Below are positions 34,849 through 44,997 of a stretch of 64,000 nt of DNA, piece by piece. Where the stretch lies: the NCBI RefSeq assembly GCF_014208035.1, contig NZ_JACHMK010000001.1, positions 2,418,001-2,482,000 of the forward strand. Direction: 5' to 3'. The notes under the pieces are model-generated. The model was not told where the DNA came from. It saw only the letters and a list, made by a program, of their open reading frames with translations, and did no database searches. The stretch's first letter is position 1. Each line of letters begins with the position of its first letter. This DNA comes from Schaalia hyovaginalis. GTDB taxonomy: Bacteria; Actinomycetota; Actinomycetes; Actinomycetales; Actinomycetaceae. A program made the position numbers and the translations under genes.

Positions 34849-35111
34849 TTCGCGGCTCCTTCTTCGGGGAGGGCTTCGACGCGGACGACGTCTTCGATGA
34901 TCGGGTTCGAGAGGACCTCTTCGGCGGCCCGACGGGCGTCGGCGAGGAGTTCTTCGGTGACGGGCCCGTCCACGCTGAGGTGGAAGCATTTGCCCTGCCG
35001 GACCGCGGTGAAGCTCGTGATCCCGAGCCTGGGCAGCGCCGAACCGACGGCCTTGCCCTGGGGGTCCAGGATCTCCGGCTTCGGCATCACTTCCACGATG
35101 ATTCGCCCCAC
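34845..35111 (-). CDS. purS: Phosphoribosylformylglycinamidine synthase subunit PurS
   Basis: An 88-residue PurS, the small linker subunit that holds PurL and PurQ together. The expected core is present: [16 protein letters not shown], then [20 protein letters not shown] and a C-terminal [17 protein letters not shown]. The GTG at 35111 is preceded by AAGGAGGA at good spacing, which decides the start; upstream in-frame residues do not fit the family. It lies 52 bases after purC. Confidence 0.94.
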   Translation of the reverse strand: MGRIIVEVMPKPEILDPQGKAVGSALPRLGITSFTAVRQGKCFHLSVDGPVTEELLADARRAAEEVLSNPIIEDVVRVEALPEEGAAK

Positions 35112-35163
35112 GGCGTTCCTCCTTCGTCGAGCGGGCCTTTCGGGTCCCGCCTGTGGTGGTGCT

Positions 35164-36075
35164 TCACAGTTTGGGTTCCTCGCCGGTGAGGCGAGTGAAG
35201 GCTTCGACGTAGCGGGCACCGGTAGCGGCGGCGACCTCGTCCGGCAGGGCGGGCGGTTGGGCGCCCGAAGCACGATCCCATCCGGATTCGGCCGAGGTGA
35301 GCCAGTCGCGAAGGTACTGCTTGTCGAAGCTGGGGGCGGGTCGGCCCTCGATCCATTCATCGGCGGGCCAGAAGCGTGAGGAGTCCGGGGTGAGGATCTC
35401 ATCGCCGAGGACGAGGGCGCCGGTGGCCGGATCGAGGCCGAATTCGAATTTCGTGTCGGCGATGATGACGCCCCGGGCTGCGGCGATGTCCCGGGCCCGC
35501 TCGTAGAGGGCGATCGAGGTGTCGCGCAGGCGCGCGGCGAGTTCGGCGCCGACCATGTCGGCCGCGCGTTCGAAGGTGATGTTCTCGTCGTGCTCGCCGA
35601 GTTCGGCCTTGGCGGCCGGAGTGAAGATCGGCGTGTCGAGGCGCGAGGCTTCGACGAGGCCTTCGGGCAGGCCGATCCCGCAGACCGTGCCGGATTCTTC
35701 GTATTCGACGAGCCCGGAGCCCGTGAGGTAGCCGCGGACGACGCATTCGATGGGGATCATGCGCAGCGCTTTCGCGACGACGGCGCGGCCTTCGAGCTCC
35801 TCCGGCACGGAATGGGGGTCGAGGGGATCGTGCGCGGTGGCGAGGAGGTGGTTCTCGACGACGTCCTCGAGCCTCCCCATCCACCAGACGGCGAGCTGGT
35901 TGAGGATCTTGCCCTTGCCGGGGATCGGTGTCTCGAGGATGTAGTCGAAGGCGCTGATCCGGTCGGAGGTGACCAGGAGCAGCCGGTCCGGCGAGTCCTG
36001 GTCGGCGGGCGCGTAGATGTCGCGCACCTTCCCGGAGGACACTCTCACCCATCCGCGCAATTCGTCGTCGGCCAT
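35164..36075 (-). CDS. purC: Phosphoribosylaminoimidazole-succinocarboxamide synthase
   Basis: A 303-residue SAICAR synthetase (step 8 of IMP synthesis) of the larger type found in actinobacteria and yeast. Motifs are SSGKVRDIY at the nucleotide loop, LLVTSDRISAFDYIL, ECVVRGYLTGSGLVEY, the DTKFEFGLD metal-binding segment and LTPDSSRFWPADEW. It follows purD by 27 bases in the same operon. Full length and intact. Confidence 0.96.
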   Translation of the reverse strand: MADDELRGWVRVSSGKVRDIYAPADQDSPDRLLLVTSDRISAFDYILETPIPGKGKILNQLAVWWMGRLEDVVENHLLATAHDPLDPHSVPEELEGRAVVAKALRMIPIECVVRGYLTGSGLVEYEESGTVCGIGLPEGLVEASRLDTPIFTPAAKAELGEHDENITFERAADMVGAELAARLRDTSIALYERARDIAAARGVIIADTKFEFGLDPATGALVLGDEILTPDSSRFWPADEWIEGRPAPSFDKQYLRDWLTSAESGWDRASGAQPPALPDEVAAATGARYVEAFTRLTGEEPKL

Positions 36076-36102
36076 CGTGATCCTCCAGTCGCTCTCTTCA
36101 GT

Positions 36103-37434
36103 TCAGTTCTTCGCGTCGAGTCCGGCGGGCCAGGTCGCGATGTCGGAGCGGTGATGCTCCCCCGCGAAGGAGATGAGGGCCACGCCCTCGTAGGCCCTGG
36201 CGCGGGCCGCCTCGATGTCAGGTCCGCGCCCCACGACGTCGAGGACGCGGCCGCCCGTGTTGACGAGGACCTCGGTCGGCTCGAATCCGCAGCAGCCCGC
36301 CGCCGCGTCGGCCGGGTCATCGGTGATGCGCATGCCGGTGCCGGCGTGGATGACGTGGACGCCGTCGAGGGCCTCCGCCTCCTCGATGCCGGTGATCTCG
36401 TGCCCGGTGTCGGTCGGGCCGGGGTACCCGCCCGAGGCCATGACGACGGTGACCGCCGCTTCCTTCGACCATCGGGGGGCGGGAGTGCGGTCGAGGGCGC
36501 CCGTCGCCGCTGCGAAGAGCAGCTCGGCGAGCGGGGAGTCGAGGCGTTCGAGGACGGCCTGGGTCTCGGGGTCTCCGAAGCGGACGTTGAACTCGACGAC
36601 TCGGATGCCCTTCGAGGTCATGGCGAGCCCGCAGTACAGGAGGCCGACGAAGGGGGTGCCGCGGCGGGCCATCTCATCGACGGTCGGTTTCGCGACCGTG
36701 GCGACGACCTCGTCGGCGACGCCGTCGGGGAGCCAGGGCAGCGGCGAGTAGGCGCCCATTCCGCCCGTGTTCGGCCCTTCGTTGCCGTCGTGGGCGCGCT
36801 TGAAGTCCTGCGCGGGCACGAGGGGGATGACGGTGACGCCGTCGGATACGCAGAAGAGGGAGACTTCGGGGCCGTCGAGGTAGTCCTCGATGACGACCGC
36901 GCCGTCTTCGCGGGCGAGGCAGGCCTCGGCGTGGGCGCGCGCGGCCTCGCGGTCCTCGGTGACGACGACGCCCTTGCCCGCGGCGAGCGCATCGTCCTTG
37001 ACGACGTGGGGGGCGCCGAGCTCGTCGAGGGCGGCGTCGACCTGGTCCATGGTGCGGCAGGTGAAGGCGCGGGCCGTTGCGACGCCCGCGGCCTCCATGA
37101 CCTCCTTGGCGAAGGATTTGGAGGCTTCGAGGCGCGCCGCGGCCTTCGTCGGGCCGAAGCAGGGGATGCCCGCGGCGATCACGGCGTCGGCGACGCCTGC
37201 GACGAGGGGCGCCTCAGGGCCGACGACGACGAGGTCGACCTCGTGGGATCGGGCCCTGGTGACGACCGCGGCGGGGTCGAGGGGGTCCGTGACGTAGGAA
37301 TCGCCGAGGTCTTCGATTCCGGGGTTGCCCGCCTGAACGATGAGTTCGACCGGATCGGCCGGGTCGGCGGTGCGGATGAGTGCCCGGGCGAGCGCGTGCT
37401 CGCGCCCGCCATTCCCAACGAGGAGAACCTTCAC
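36103..37434 (-). CDS. purD: Phosphoribosylamine-glycine ligase
   Basis: A 443-residue GAR synthetase (step 2 of purine synthesis), ATP-grasp fold. The N-terminus VKVLLVGNGGREHALARAL, then GPEAPLVAGVADAV, the PCFGPTKAAARLEASK segment, LVPAQDFKRAHDGNEGPNTG and RFGDPETQAVL are characteristic. The GTG at 37434 follows a TAGGCT -10 box by seven bases, so the operon mRNA probably has no leader. It is the first gene of purD-C-S-Q-L. Confidence 0.96.
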   Translation of the reverse strand: MKVLLVGNGGREHALARALIRTADPADPVELIVQAGNPGIEDLGDSYVTDPLDPAAVVTRARSHEVDLVVVGPEAPLVAGVADAVIAAGIPCFGPTKAAARLEASKSFAKEVMEAAGVATARAFTCRTMDQVDAALDELGAPHVVKDDALAAGKGVVVTEDREAARAHAEACLAREDGAVVIEDYLDGPEVSLFCVSDGVTVIPLVPAQDFKRAHDGNEGPNTGGMGAYSPLPWLPDGVADEVVATVAKPTVDEMARRGTPFVGLLYCGLAMTSKGIRVVEFNVRFGDPETQAVLERLDSPLAELLFAAATGALDRTPAPRWSKEAAVTVVMASGGYPGPTDTGHEITGIEEAEALDGVHVIHAGTGMRITDDPADAAAGCCGFEPTEVLVNTGGRVLDVVGRGPDIEAARARAYEGVALISFAGEHHRSDIATWPAGLDAKN

Positions 37435-37441
37435 GGCCCTC

Positions 37442-37447
37442 AGCCTA
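37442..37447 (-). promoter_or_regulatory. -10 box of the purDCSQL operon
   Basis: On the reverse strand TAGGCT is followed by seven bases and the GTG at 37434. Confidence 0.5.
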
Positions 37448-37664
37448 GCGATAAATGCGCGGCGGACGAAAGCGCGTCCGAATCCGGTGGAGGCGGGCCG
37501 GGTCGGGAATCCGTCCGAGCGGACCGGCCCGTCCGGTGGACGATGCGCGTCTTCTTCCGCACCGGTGCCTCGTGTTTCCAGGACTGCGGTCTCAGATCCC
37601 CTAGGGCCTCCGAGGAACGGGGGCTGCTGCTGCACTCGACGAGGAATCGACGAAGGCCCGCTCG

Positions 37665-38682
37665 TCAGTCTCCACGCAGATCCACGCTCGAGGAGACGCA
37701 GGAGGCGAAACCCTTGCGGCGCGCGTACCGGACGACCTCGGCGGTGACGTCCGTGTCCTCCGAGTATTCGATGAGCAGCACGGCGGCGCCTTCGCGGCGG
37801 GCCCGCTCAAGGCGCGTCTCGGCGATGCGAGTCTGCGAAGGGTCCTGCCTCTCGAAACGTTCGGCTTCGTAGTCGACGATCCGGGTGAGAAGTTCCTCCT
37901 GAGCGAGGGCGTCGATCTCACCGCCCAGACCTTAGGACTGCATGCGCTCGACGAAAGCGGCACCACCATTGATCATGACGGGCCTGCCGCTTGCGCGCAT
38001 GGCGCGGATCATCGCGAGGAGCGCCCGATAGACGGCATCGTCTGATCGCTGCGCATAGACGTCCGCGTTATCGACGAAGAAGCCATCGGCACCGAGGGCG
38101 ATGAGTCTGGGGGCCAGCTCCGTGGTGATGAATCGCTGCCAGGAGGCGTCGGTGACGTCGATCCACCGCTCATCGGGCCAGTTCTCATAGGGGGCGAAGG
38201 TGAGGTTCTGGAAGCGCTGCGCATAAGGCCGGTAGGACTCGAGGGAGTCCTAGAGAGACATAGCCGTAGATCGTGCCGACTCCGACGGCGCGCAGCGCTG
38301 CGACCTGGTCCGCGCGGAAGGATTGAAGATCCAGGATGAGGACGTCGTCGTCAGCGTAATCCCGTGGATCGAAGGAAGGGTCGTGAGGGTCGATGCCAAG
38401 AACGACGCCGACACGGTGACCGGCGGAGAAGGCGTTCTTCGCAGATGCGGCGGCCGCCGAGGACCCCGCGGATTCGGGCGTAGCGCGGCCCTCCGATTCG
38501 GAGCGATCGGCCGTCTGTCCGTCCGAGCCGGAGGCGCGATCGTCAGCGACGCATCCGGCGAGGAGAGTGAAGCAGAGGAGGAGGGCGAGAAGGGGCGATG
38601 TGAAAGCGCGGCGCCTGAACTCCCAGGTTTGGGCGGGCGCACGGCGAAACCATCGGCCGCTCGAGCCGCTTCTCGTGTTCAT
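37665..38682 (-). pseudogene. GH114-like (endo-alpha-1,4-polygalactosaminidase type) lipoprotein, broken by a frameshift and a stop
   Basis: A lipoprotein signal (ending LLAGC) and a linker lead into a TIM-barrel of the GH114/TM1410 kind: LILDLQSFRADQVAALRAVG and GTIYGYVSLG. At about 38246-38252 the frame breaks. In the next frame the protein continues SYRPYAQRFQNL, NWPDERWIDVTD and GADGFFVDNADVY. A TAA at 37932-37934 interrupts it after AAFVERMQS, and the frame then goes on with family-like sequence (VLLIEYSEDTDVTAEVVRYA) to the stop at 37665. Two separate lesions argue for a true pseudogene. Intact relatives may cleave galactosamine-rich exopolysaccharide. Confidence 0.75.
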
Positions 38683-38720
38683 ACGGTCACGTTAGTGCAT
38701 CGGAGAACGGCGACGAACGG

Positions 38721-38754
38721 CCGGAGGCCGGCCCCGTACGGGGCCGGCCTCCGG
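38721..38754. terminator. Perfect 34-base palindrome after pckG
   Basis: Both 17-base arms match exactly; as a hairpin it gives a 15-bp stem with a GTAC loop. It is 24 bases past the PEPCK stop and also downstream of the pseudogene's promoter side, so it isolates pckG. Confidence 0.8.
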
Positions 38755-38778
38755 GAGTCAGGCTTCAGCGAAGAAGAC

Positions 38779-40614
38779 TCAGGCGCGCGCAGCCGCGATG
38801 CGATCGCGGAACTTGCCGAGCTGCTCGGTGATGGCGGTCGGGAGCTTGTCGCCGAACTGGGCGAAGTACTCCTCAGTGCCGTCCATCTCGGCCGACCAGG
38901 CATCCAGGTCGATCTCGAAGAGCTTGGCCCACACGGTCTCGTCGATGTCGAGGCCCTCGAGGTTGAAGTCCTCGAACTTCGGGTAACGACCGGTCACGCC
39001 GTCAACGGCCTCGACCTCGCCCGCCGCACGGCGGACGATCCAATCGAGGACGCGCGAGTTGTCGCCGTAGCCCGGCCACATGAACTTGCCGTTCTCATCC
39101 TTGCGGAACCAGTTGACCTGGTAGACCTTCGGGAACTTGTCGCCCAGCTCGGCCTGCATGTCGAGCCAGTGGCCCCAGTAGTCGGCCATGTGGTAACCGC
39201 AGAAGGGCAGCATGGCGAAGGGGTCGTGACGCAGCGAACCGGCCTTGACGTCGGTCGCCGCAGCGGTGACCTCGGAGGCGACCGAAGCGCCGATGAACAC
39301 GCCGTGAGCGGCCTCGTACTGCTCGGCGACGAGCGGCACGTTCGTGGCGCGGCGACCGCCGAAGAGGATCGCGTCGACCGCGACGCCCTGCGGAGCCTCC
39401 CAGTCCTCGCAGATGATCGGGCACTGCGAAGCCGGAACGGTGAAGCGGCTGTTCGGGTGGGCAGCCTTCTCGCCGGACTCGGGGGTCCAGTCATTGCCGT
39501 GCCAGTCGATGAGGTGAGCCGGGGTCTCACCGTCGATGCCCTCCCACCAGACGTCGCCGTCATCGGTGAGCGCGACATTGGTGAAGATGGAGTTGGCGCG
39601 CATGGTGTCCATGGCCATCGGGTTCGTGTCGTACGAGGTGCCCGGGGCGACGCCGAAGAAGCCGGCCTCCGGGTTGATCGCGTACAGGCGGCCGTCCGGG
39701 CCCGGACGCATCCACGCGATGTCGTCGCCGACGGTCTCGACCTTGTAGCCGGGGATCGTGGGCTGGAGCATAGCGAGGTTCGTCTTGCCGCAGGCCGAGG
39801 GGAAGGCAGCGGTCACGTGGAACTGCTGGCCGGTCTCCTCGCGGGTGAGGCGCAGGATGAGCATGTGCTCGGCCATCCAGCCGTCACGGCGGGCCATCGT
39901 CGAGGCGATGCGCAGGGCGAAGCACTTCTTGCCGAGGAGGGCGTTGCCGCCGTAACCCGAACCGAAGGACCAGATCTCATTGGTCTCCGGGAAGTGGGTG
40001 ATGTACTTCTCCTCGTTGCAGGGCCAGGTGGTGTCGGCCTGCCCCTCGGCGAGCGGAGCGCCGACGGAGTGAACGGCGGGAACCCACGGCTTGCCCTCGG
40101 CGATGAGGTCCATCGCGGCCTTGCCCATGCGGGTCATGATGCGCATGTTGCACACGACGTAGGGGGAATCGGTGATCTCAATGCCAAGCTGCGAGATCGG
40201 ACCGCCGAGCGGGCCCATGGAGAAGGGGATGACGTACATCGTGCGACCGGCCATCGTGCCGGTGAACTTCTCCTTGAGGATGGCCTTCATCTCGGCCGGA
40301 TCGGCCCAGTGGTTCGTCGGGCCGGCATCCTCTTCCTTCTCCGAGCAGATGAAGGTACGGGACTCGACGCGCGCGACATCCGAGGGGAGGGAGCGGGCGA
40401 GGAAGGAGTTCGGGCGCTTCTCCTCGTCGAGCTTGGTGAACATACCGGTCTCAACCATGAGGGAGGTGAGGCGATCCCACTCTTCCTGCGAACCATCGGA
40501 GAACTCGATGGCGTCAGGCGTCGTCAGCGCTGCGATCTCGGCGACCCACTTGAGGACGTCTTCGGGAGCGTTGGACGGAGCGGCTGCGCGCACATCCTGT
40601 TCAGTCACGGACAT
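38779..40614 (-). CDS. pckG: Phosphoenolpyruvate carboxykinase (GTP)
   Basis: A 611-residue GTP-dependent PEPCK converting oxaloacetate and GTP to PEP, GDP and CO2, or the reverse as an anaplerotic step. The P-loop is [33 protein letters not shown] holds metal and substrate residues; the [20 protein letters not shown] and [17 protein letters not shown] stretches are characteristic of the GTP class. CAGGAGG precedes the ATG. Monocistronic. A CRP/GlxR-like palindrome lies 113 bases upstream of the start. Confidence 0.96.
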   Translation of the reverse strand: MSVTEQDVRAAAPSNAPEDVLKWVAEIAALTTPDAIEFSDGSQEEWDRLTSLMVETGMFTKLDEEKRPNSFLARSLPSDVARVESRTFICSEKEEDAGPTNHWADPAEMKAILKEKFTGTMAGRTMYVIPFSMGPLGGPISQLGIEITDSPYVVCNMRIMTRMGKAAMDLIAEGKPWVPAVHSVGAPLAEGQADTTWPCNEEKYITHFPETNEIWSFGSGYGGNALLGKKCFALRIASTMARRDGWMAEHMLILRLTREETGQQFHVTAAFPSACGKTNLAMLQPTIPGYKVETVGDDIAWMRPGPDGRLYAINPEAGFFGVAPGTSYDTNPMAMDTMRANSIFTNVALTDDGDVWWEGIDGETPAHLIDWHGNDWTPESGEKAAHPNSRFTVPASQCPIICEDWEAPQGVAVDAILFGGRRATNVPLVAEQYEAAHGVFIGASVASEVTAAATDVKAGSLRHDPFAMLPFCGYHMADYWGHWLDMQAELGDKFPKVYQVNWFRKDENGKFMWPGYGDNSRVLDWIVRRAAGEVEAVDGVTGRYPKFEDFNLEGLDIDETVWAKLFEIDLDAWSAEMDGTEEYFAQFGDKLPTAITEQLGKFRDRIAAARA

Positions 40615-40726
40615 TTTGCCTCCTGAGGCACTCGGTATTCCGGAGCGCGGTCACGCCCCTGATCTACGTGTTCCATCATCCCCGATCGTGAGACAGATCG
40701 CGCGGGCGAATGGTCCCGTTGACGAA

Positions 40727-40742
40727 TGTGCAACGGTTCACA
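40727..40742. promoter_or_regulatory. CRP/GlxR-like palindrome between pckG and the phosphate genes
   Basis: TGTGCAACGGTTCACA matches the TGTGA-N6-TCACA consensus of CRP-type regulators at nine of ten fixed positions. GlxR in related actinobacteria controls central carbon genes. The site sits between two divergent genes, so either or both could be targets. Confidence 0.45.
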
Positions 40743-40801
40743 GATGGCCTGCCCGCGGCGTTGCGGCCCCCGGCCCAGCACGCGCGGGCCGCGAGTTGCC
40801 C

Positions 40802-40807
40802 TAGTCT
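40802..40807 (+). promoter_or_regulatory. -10 box for the DUF47-PiT operon
   Basis: TAGTCT lies about 45 bases before the GTG at 40852. A GGAGGA ribosome site at 40841-40846 shows this transcript has a leader. Confidence 0.4.
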
Positions 40808-40851
40808 GTAACCGCGCAGACATGCGTTCTTCACTCTTCAGGAGGAATATC

Positions 40852-41484
40852 GTGGGATTCCGCAAGGCCGCTGACGGCCCGTCCTTCTTCGACCTCTTCT
40901 CCCAGCAGGCTGCGAACCTCGTGTCCGCAACCGCGCTCCTCGCATCAGTCCTCGGCGCCTCCGCGCAGGAACGGATCGCGATCCGCGACCAGCTCCACGA
41001 GGTCGAGCACTCCGGCGACGAGATCAACCACCGGATCGCGCGCCTGGTGAACCAGACCTTCATCACCCCCTTCGATCGCGAGGACCTCGGACTCCTCGGC
41101 TCGAATCTCGACGACTGCCTCGATCTCATCGACGAGGCCTGCGACCTGTTCGTCATGTACGGAATCGACGAGCTGCCCGAGCAGGTCTCCTCCCTCCTCG
41201 CCGAGCAGATCGACATCCTCGCCCGCTGCGCGGACCAGACCGCCCAGTCGATCCCCGGCCTCAAGTCGCCGCTCGACCTGCGCGACTACTGGGTCGAGAT
41301 CAACCGCCTCGAGAACGAAGGCGACCTCACCTACCGCCGCGCACTGACCGCCGTCTTCGATTCGGGACTCGACCCGATCATGGTCATCAAGCTCAAGGAC
41401 CTCATCGAGGTCCTCGAGAAGGCGTCGGACGCATTCGAGGACCTCGCGAACGCGATCGAGACGATCGCGGTGAAGGAGTCCTGA
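40852..41484 (+). CDS. DUF47 (PhoU-like) family protein
   Basis: A 210-residue all-helical PhoU-like protein of the DUF47/Pit accessory group. Typical segments are FFDLFSQQAANLVSATALL, the HEVEHSGDEINHRIARLVNQ metal-binding-like helix and FITPFDREDLGLLGSNLDDCLD. DUF47 genes usually sit beside PiT and tune phosphate uptake. Here the PiT gene starts four bases after its stop. The GTG start is fixed by GGAGGA at 40841-40846. The in-frame extension to 40726 has no family match. Confidence 0.9.
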   Translation: MGFRKAADGPSFFDLFSQQAANLVSATALLASVLGASAQERIAIRDQLHEVEHSGDEINHRIARLVNQTFITPFDREDLGLLGSNLDDCLDLIDEACDLFVMYGIDELPEQVSSLLAEQIDILARCADQTAQSIPGLKSPLDLRDYWVEINRLENEGDLTYRRALTAVFDSGLDPIMVIKLKDLIEVLEKASDAFEDLANAIETIAVKES

Positions 41485-41488
41485 GACC

Positions 41489-42553
41489 GTGGATCTCAAC
41501 CTGATCCTCGTCACCCTCGTCATTGTCATCGCCCTCGGCTTCGACTACACGAACGGCTTCCACGACGCCGCGAACGCGATCGCGACCTCCGTGTCGACCC
41601 GCGCGCTCACCCCGAGGGTGGCGCTCCTCATGGCCGCGGTCATGAACATCATCGGCGCCCTCCTGGGCACCGAGGTGGCCAAGACGATCGGCAAGGGGAT
41701 CATCGACATCTCCCACTACACCGCCTCGACCGACCTCACGATGCAGCGGGAGGGCCTGGTCATCGTCCTCTCCGCCCTCATCGGCGCCGTCGTGTGGAAC
41801 CTCATCACCTGGTGGTTCGGCCTGCCCTCCTCCTCATCCCACGCCCTCATCGGCGGTCTCGTCGGCGCCGGCCTCGCTTCCTCCACGGCGGTGCAATGGA
41901 AGGGGATCCTCGATCACGTCATCATCCCGATGTTCGCCTCACCGGTCATCGGCTTCCTCATCGGCTACGTCCTCATGCGCATCCTCATGGTCGCCCTGAG
42001 GAACCTCCCGTACCACCGCACGATGCGCCGATTCAGGATCCTCCAGACGATCTCCGCCGCGGCGATGGCACTGGGCCACGGCCTCCAGGACGCGCAGAAG
42101 ACGATGGGCGTCATCGTCATGGCGCTGGTCGCGGGCGGTTACGGCGAGCACCACAACATCTTCGACCCGGTGACCGGCGACATGACCGTTCCGCTGTGGG
42201 TCAAACTCGCGGCCGCCACGGCGATCTCGCTCGGCACCTATTCGGGCGGCTGGAGGATCATGCGGACCCTCGGTAGGAAGATCATCGACCTCGATCCGGC
42301 GCGCGGCTTCGTCGCCGAATCCGTGTCCGCAGTCGTCCTGTACCTGTCCGCCTTCGTCCTGCACGCGCCGATCTCGACGACGCACACGATCACCTCGGCG
42401 ATCCTCGGCGTGGGCGCGACCAAGCGCTTCTCCGCCGTCCGCTGGGGCGTCGCGGGCAACATCGTCGGCGGCTGGTTCCTCACCCTGCCGGCAGCCGCGG
42501 GCGTCGCAGCGGTGATGTTCTACCTCGTCCACTGGCTCATCCAGCTGGTCTGA
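41489..42553 (+). CDS. PiT family inorganic phosphate transporter
   Basis: A 354-residue low-affinity, cation-coupled phosphate transporter. Both PiT repeats are visible: GFDYTNGFHDAANAIATSVST near the N-terminus and GHGLQDAQKTMGVI in the second half, plus SSSHALIGGLVGAG and the APISTTHTITSAILGVG counterpart. Some ten helices. It is coupled to DUF47 upstream (four-base gap, GTG start with AAGGAG nine bases before). Together with the Pst operon it gives the cell two phosphate uptake routes. Confidence 0.92.
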   Translation: MDLNLILVTLVIVIALGFDYTNGFHDAANAIATSVSTRALTPRVALLMAAVMNIIGALLGTEVAKTIGKGIIDISHYTASTDLTMQREGLVIVLSALIGAVVWNLITWWFGLPSSSSHALIGGLVGAGLASSTAVQWKGILDHVIIPMFASPVIGFLIGYVLMRILMVALRNLPYHRTMRRFRILQTISAAAMALGHGLQDAQKTMGVIVMALVAGGYGEHHNIFDPVTGDMTVPLWVKLAAATAISLGTYSGGWRIMRTLGRKIIDLDPARGFVAESVSAVVLYLSAFVLHAPISTTHTITSAILGVGATKRFSAVRWGVAGNIVGGWFLTLPAAAGVAAVMFYLVHWLIQLV

Positions 42554-42564
42554 TCCGGCCGGGG

Positions 42565-43062
42565 ATGGATCGAATGCTCACGACACGGCCCGCACACCGG
42601 CCCGCACGGCCCGCACGTCGGCTCCCCCGTCGACGCGCCGGACGGGGCCTCGCCCTCGTCCTCGCCACGCCGCTCCTGGCCGCGTGCGCGAGCGCATCCG
42701 TCCTCGACCTCAAGGTCGGCGACTGCCTGCAACTGCCCACGGCCTCGCAGGCGACGACCATCACGAGCGCCGCATGCACCTCCTCCCACGAAGCGGAGGT
42801 CTCCGCCCTCGTCCCCACGGACCCGCAGGACGCGGACGCGGCATTCCCCGGGGAGCAGGCGCTGTCCGCGCAGGCCGAAACCGCCTGCGTCGACTCCTTC
42901 GAGGGATACGTCGGCACGCCCTACCTGAGCTCGAACCTGGACGTCACCTGGTTGACGCCGACGCAGAGCTCCTGGGCCGAGGGGGACCGCACGATCGTGT
43001 GCCTCGTCCACGCGATGGACGCGCAGACGCTCACATCCTCCGTGAAGGGCTCCGGCCTGTAG
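42565..43062 (+). CDS. Septum-formation-family-like lipoprotein
   Basis: A 165-residue secreted lipoprotein. A basic N-terminus, a helix and the lipobox LLAAC (Cys about 41) are followed by VLDLKVGDCLQLPT, CTSSHEAEVSALV and a C-terminal EGDRTIVCLVHAMD. This Cys-spaced layout resembles the actinobacterial septum formation (DUF4190-associated) domain, whose role is uncertain. An ATG at 42574 in the same frame could be the start. It ends the DUF47-PiT unit, closed by the hairpin at 43085-43119. Confidence 0.72.
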   Translation: MDRMLTTRPAHRPARPARRLPRRRAGRGLALVLATPLLAACASASVLDLKVGDCLQLPTASQATTITSAACTSSHEAEVSALVPTDPQDADAAFPGEQALSAQAETACVDSFEGYVGTPYLSSNLDVTWLTPTQSSWAEGDRTIVCLVHAMDAQTLTSSVKGSGL

Positions 43063-43084
43063 CGCGCCCGCCCGAATGAACGCC

Positions 43085-43119
43085 GAGGGGGCCGGACCCG
43101 AAAGGGATCCGGCCCCCTC
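43085..43119. terminator. Bidirectional terminator between convergent genes
   Basis: A 15-bp G+C stem with one bulged A and a GAAA loop, between the septum-like lipoprotein and pstB, 22 and 25 bases from their stops. Confidence 0.75.
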
Positions 43120-43144
43120 CATTCACCCCGCCCGGGACACCGCT

Positions 43145-43924
43145 TCAGCCGAAGCGCCCGGAGATGTAATCCTCCGTCGCCTTCACGGCCGGACGGGAGA
43201 AGATCTTCTCGGTATCGTCGAACTCGATCAGCGTTCCGGGCCTGCCCGCGGCCTCGAGATTGAAGAAGCCGGTCTTCTGGGAGACCCGCGCGGCCTGCTG
43301 CATGTTGTGGGTGACGATGACGATCGTGTACTCGTCCTTGAGCTCGGTCATGAGGTCCTCGATCGCCAGAGTCGAAATCGGGTCGAGGGCCGAGCAGGGC
43401 TCATCCATGAGGAGCACCGCCGGGCGGACAGCGATCGCGCGGGCGATGCACAGGCGCTGCTGCTGGCCGCCCGACAGGGACGACCCCGGCTTGTCGAGGC
43501 GGTCCTTCACCTCGTTCCACAGGTTCGCCCCGCGCAGCGACTCCTCGACGAGCTCCTCCGCATCCGCCTTCTTGAGCTTTCGGGAATTGAGGGTGACGCC
43601 CGCGAGGACGTTCTCGGCGATCGACATCGTCGGGAAGGGGTTGGGGCGCTGGAACACCATTCCGACGTGGCGGCGCACCTGGACGGGGTCGACGCTCTTC
43701 GCGTAGATGTCCTGCCCGTCGATCAGGACCCGGCCCTCGACGCGGGCGCCCGGGATCGCCTCGTGCATGCGGTTGAGGGTCCGGAGGAAGGTCGACTTCC
43801 CGCAGCCCGAGGGGCCGATGAGCGCGGTGATGGCGCGCGCGGGGATCTGGACGGTGACGTCGTCGACGGCGAGGAAGTCGCCGTAGTAGATCTTCTCGTT
43901 CGTGATGTCGATGAGCTTCGTCAT
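43145..43924 (-). CDS. pstB: Phosphate ABC transporter ATP-binding protein
   Basis: A 259-residue PstB that powers high-affinity phosphate import through PstCA. Walker A is GPSGCGKST, then the PstB-specific [18 protein letters not shown] and [13 protein letters not shown]; signature LSGGQQQRL; Walker [16 protein letters not shown]; switch His in [12 protein letters not shown]. The ATG at 43924 with AAGGAC upstream gives the normal length. A TTG at 44032, overlapping the pstA stop, would add a 36-residue Pro-rich tail and is less likely. Confidence 0.95.
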   Translation of the reverse strand: MTKLIDITNEKIYYGDFLAVDDVTVQIPARAITALIGPSGCGKSTFLRTLNRMHEAIPGARVEGRVLIDGQDIYAKSVDPVQVRRHVGMVFQRPNPFPTMSIAENVLAGVTLNSRKLKKADAEELVEESLRGANLWNEVKDRLDKPGSSLSGGQQQRLCIARAIAVRPAVLLMDEPCSALDPISTLAIEDLMTELKDEYTIVIVTHNMQQAARVSQKTGFFNLEAAGRPGTLIEFDDTEKIFSRPAVKATEDYISGRFG

Positions 43925-44028
43925 GGGGTGTCCTTGAGGTGGGTGAGGGGTCTGAGGGGCGTCTTCCATTCCGGGGATCGCCTCGAGCTCCCGTTCCGGT
44001 TCCGGGGCCGACTCGGGCGCTCCCGGAC

Positions 44029-44997
44029 TCAACGACCGCCCCGCGGCGCGAAGGCCTTCGCGATGAGACGGGCGATGATGTTGAGGACCATCACGAGGAG
44101 GATGAGGACGAGGGCGGCGGCCCAGGCGCGCTCCCCGTTGATCGTCGACACGCAGTTCTCAACCCCCGCGCGGCAGGTCGCCGCGCCCTGGGAGTACTGG
44201 CGGTAGACGTAGACCGGGAGGGTCGTCATCCGCCCGTCGAGGGGATTCGCGTTCATTTTCTCGATGAAACCGACCGTGATGAGCAGGGGCGCGGTCTCGC
44301 CGATGACGCGGGCGATCGCGAGCATGATCGAGGTCGTGAGCCCCGCCGCCGAGGTGCGCAGGACGACCTTGACGATCGTCTTCCACTTCGGGACGCCGAG
44401 GGCGTAGGAGGCTTCACGCAGCTCATTGGGGACCAGGCGGAGCATCTCCTCGGAGGAGCGGACGACGGTCGGGATCATGAGCACCGAGAGGGCGACCGCG
44501 CCCACGATTCCCGCACGGTACCCCGGCCCGACGGAGGCCGTGAAAAGCGCCGCGGCGAAAAGGCCCGCGACGATCGAGGGGATGCCGGTCATGACGTCGA
44601 CGAAGAAGGTCGTCGCCTTCGCGAGTCGTTTGCCCTGCCCGTATTCGACGAGGTAGATCGCGGTGAACACGCCGATCGGCGCGGAGATGAGGGTCGCGAG
44701 GAGGGTGACGAGGAGGGTTCCGACGATCGCGTGGGCGATCCCGCCCTTCACGAGCCCGCCGAAGACCCCGACCATGTCGCTCGTGAGGAACGCGGGGGTG
44801 AGGCGGAGACGGCCCCGGTCGATCACCGTCCAGATGAGGGACACCAGGGGGATCATCGCGAGGAGGAAGGCGAAGGACACGCCGATCCGGGCGGCCCGGT
44901 CCTTCCACACGCGGATCCGATCCCAGCCCGGATCGGCCGAGACGAAGAGCTCCCGGCCGCGAGTCGCGGGTGCGGGGAGGACGGCGCGCATGGTCAT
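44029..44997 (-). CDS. pstA: Phosphate ABC transporter permease PstA
   Basis: A 322-residue permease, one half of the phosphate channel. About six helices; the core [21 protein letters not shown] and the ATPase-contact loop [21 protein letters not shown] (EAA motif) are typical, followed by [15 protein letters not shown]. The start overlaps the pstC stop (TGATG at 44995-44999). A 104-base gap leads to pstB. Confidence 0.94.
   Translation of the reverse strand: MTMRAVLPAPATRGRELFVSADPGWDRIRVWKDRAARIGVSFAFLLAMIPLVSLIWTVIDRGRLRLTPAFLTSDMVGVFGGLVKGGIAHAIVGTLLVTLLATLISAPIGVFTAIYLVEYGQGKRLAKATTFFVDVMTGIPSIVAGLFAAALFTASVGPGYRAGIVGAVALSVLMIPTVVRSSEEMLRLVPNELREASYALGVPKWKTIVKVVLRTSAAGLTTSIMLAIARVIGETAPLLITVGFIEKMNANPLDGRMTTLPVYVYRQYSQGAATCRAGVENCVSTINGERAWAAALVLILLVMVLNIIARLIAKAFAPRGGR

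Noticed and set aside
35590..37872. 760-codon forward ORF opposite purC and purD
   Set aside because: Same reason; it also runs through the pseudogene region without any domain.
38185..38682. Independent 165-residue lipoprotein gene
   Set aside because: Its domain is cut in mid-fold, and the rest continues in the next frame; it is the 5' piece of the GH114-like pseudogene.
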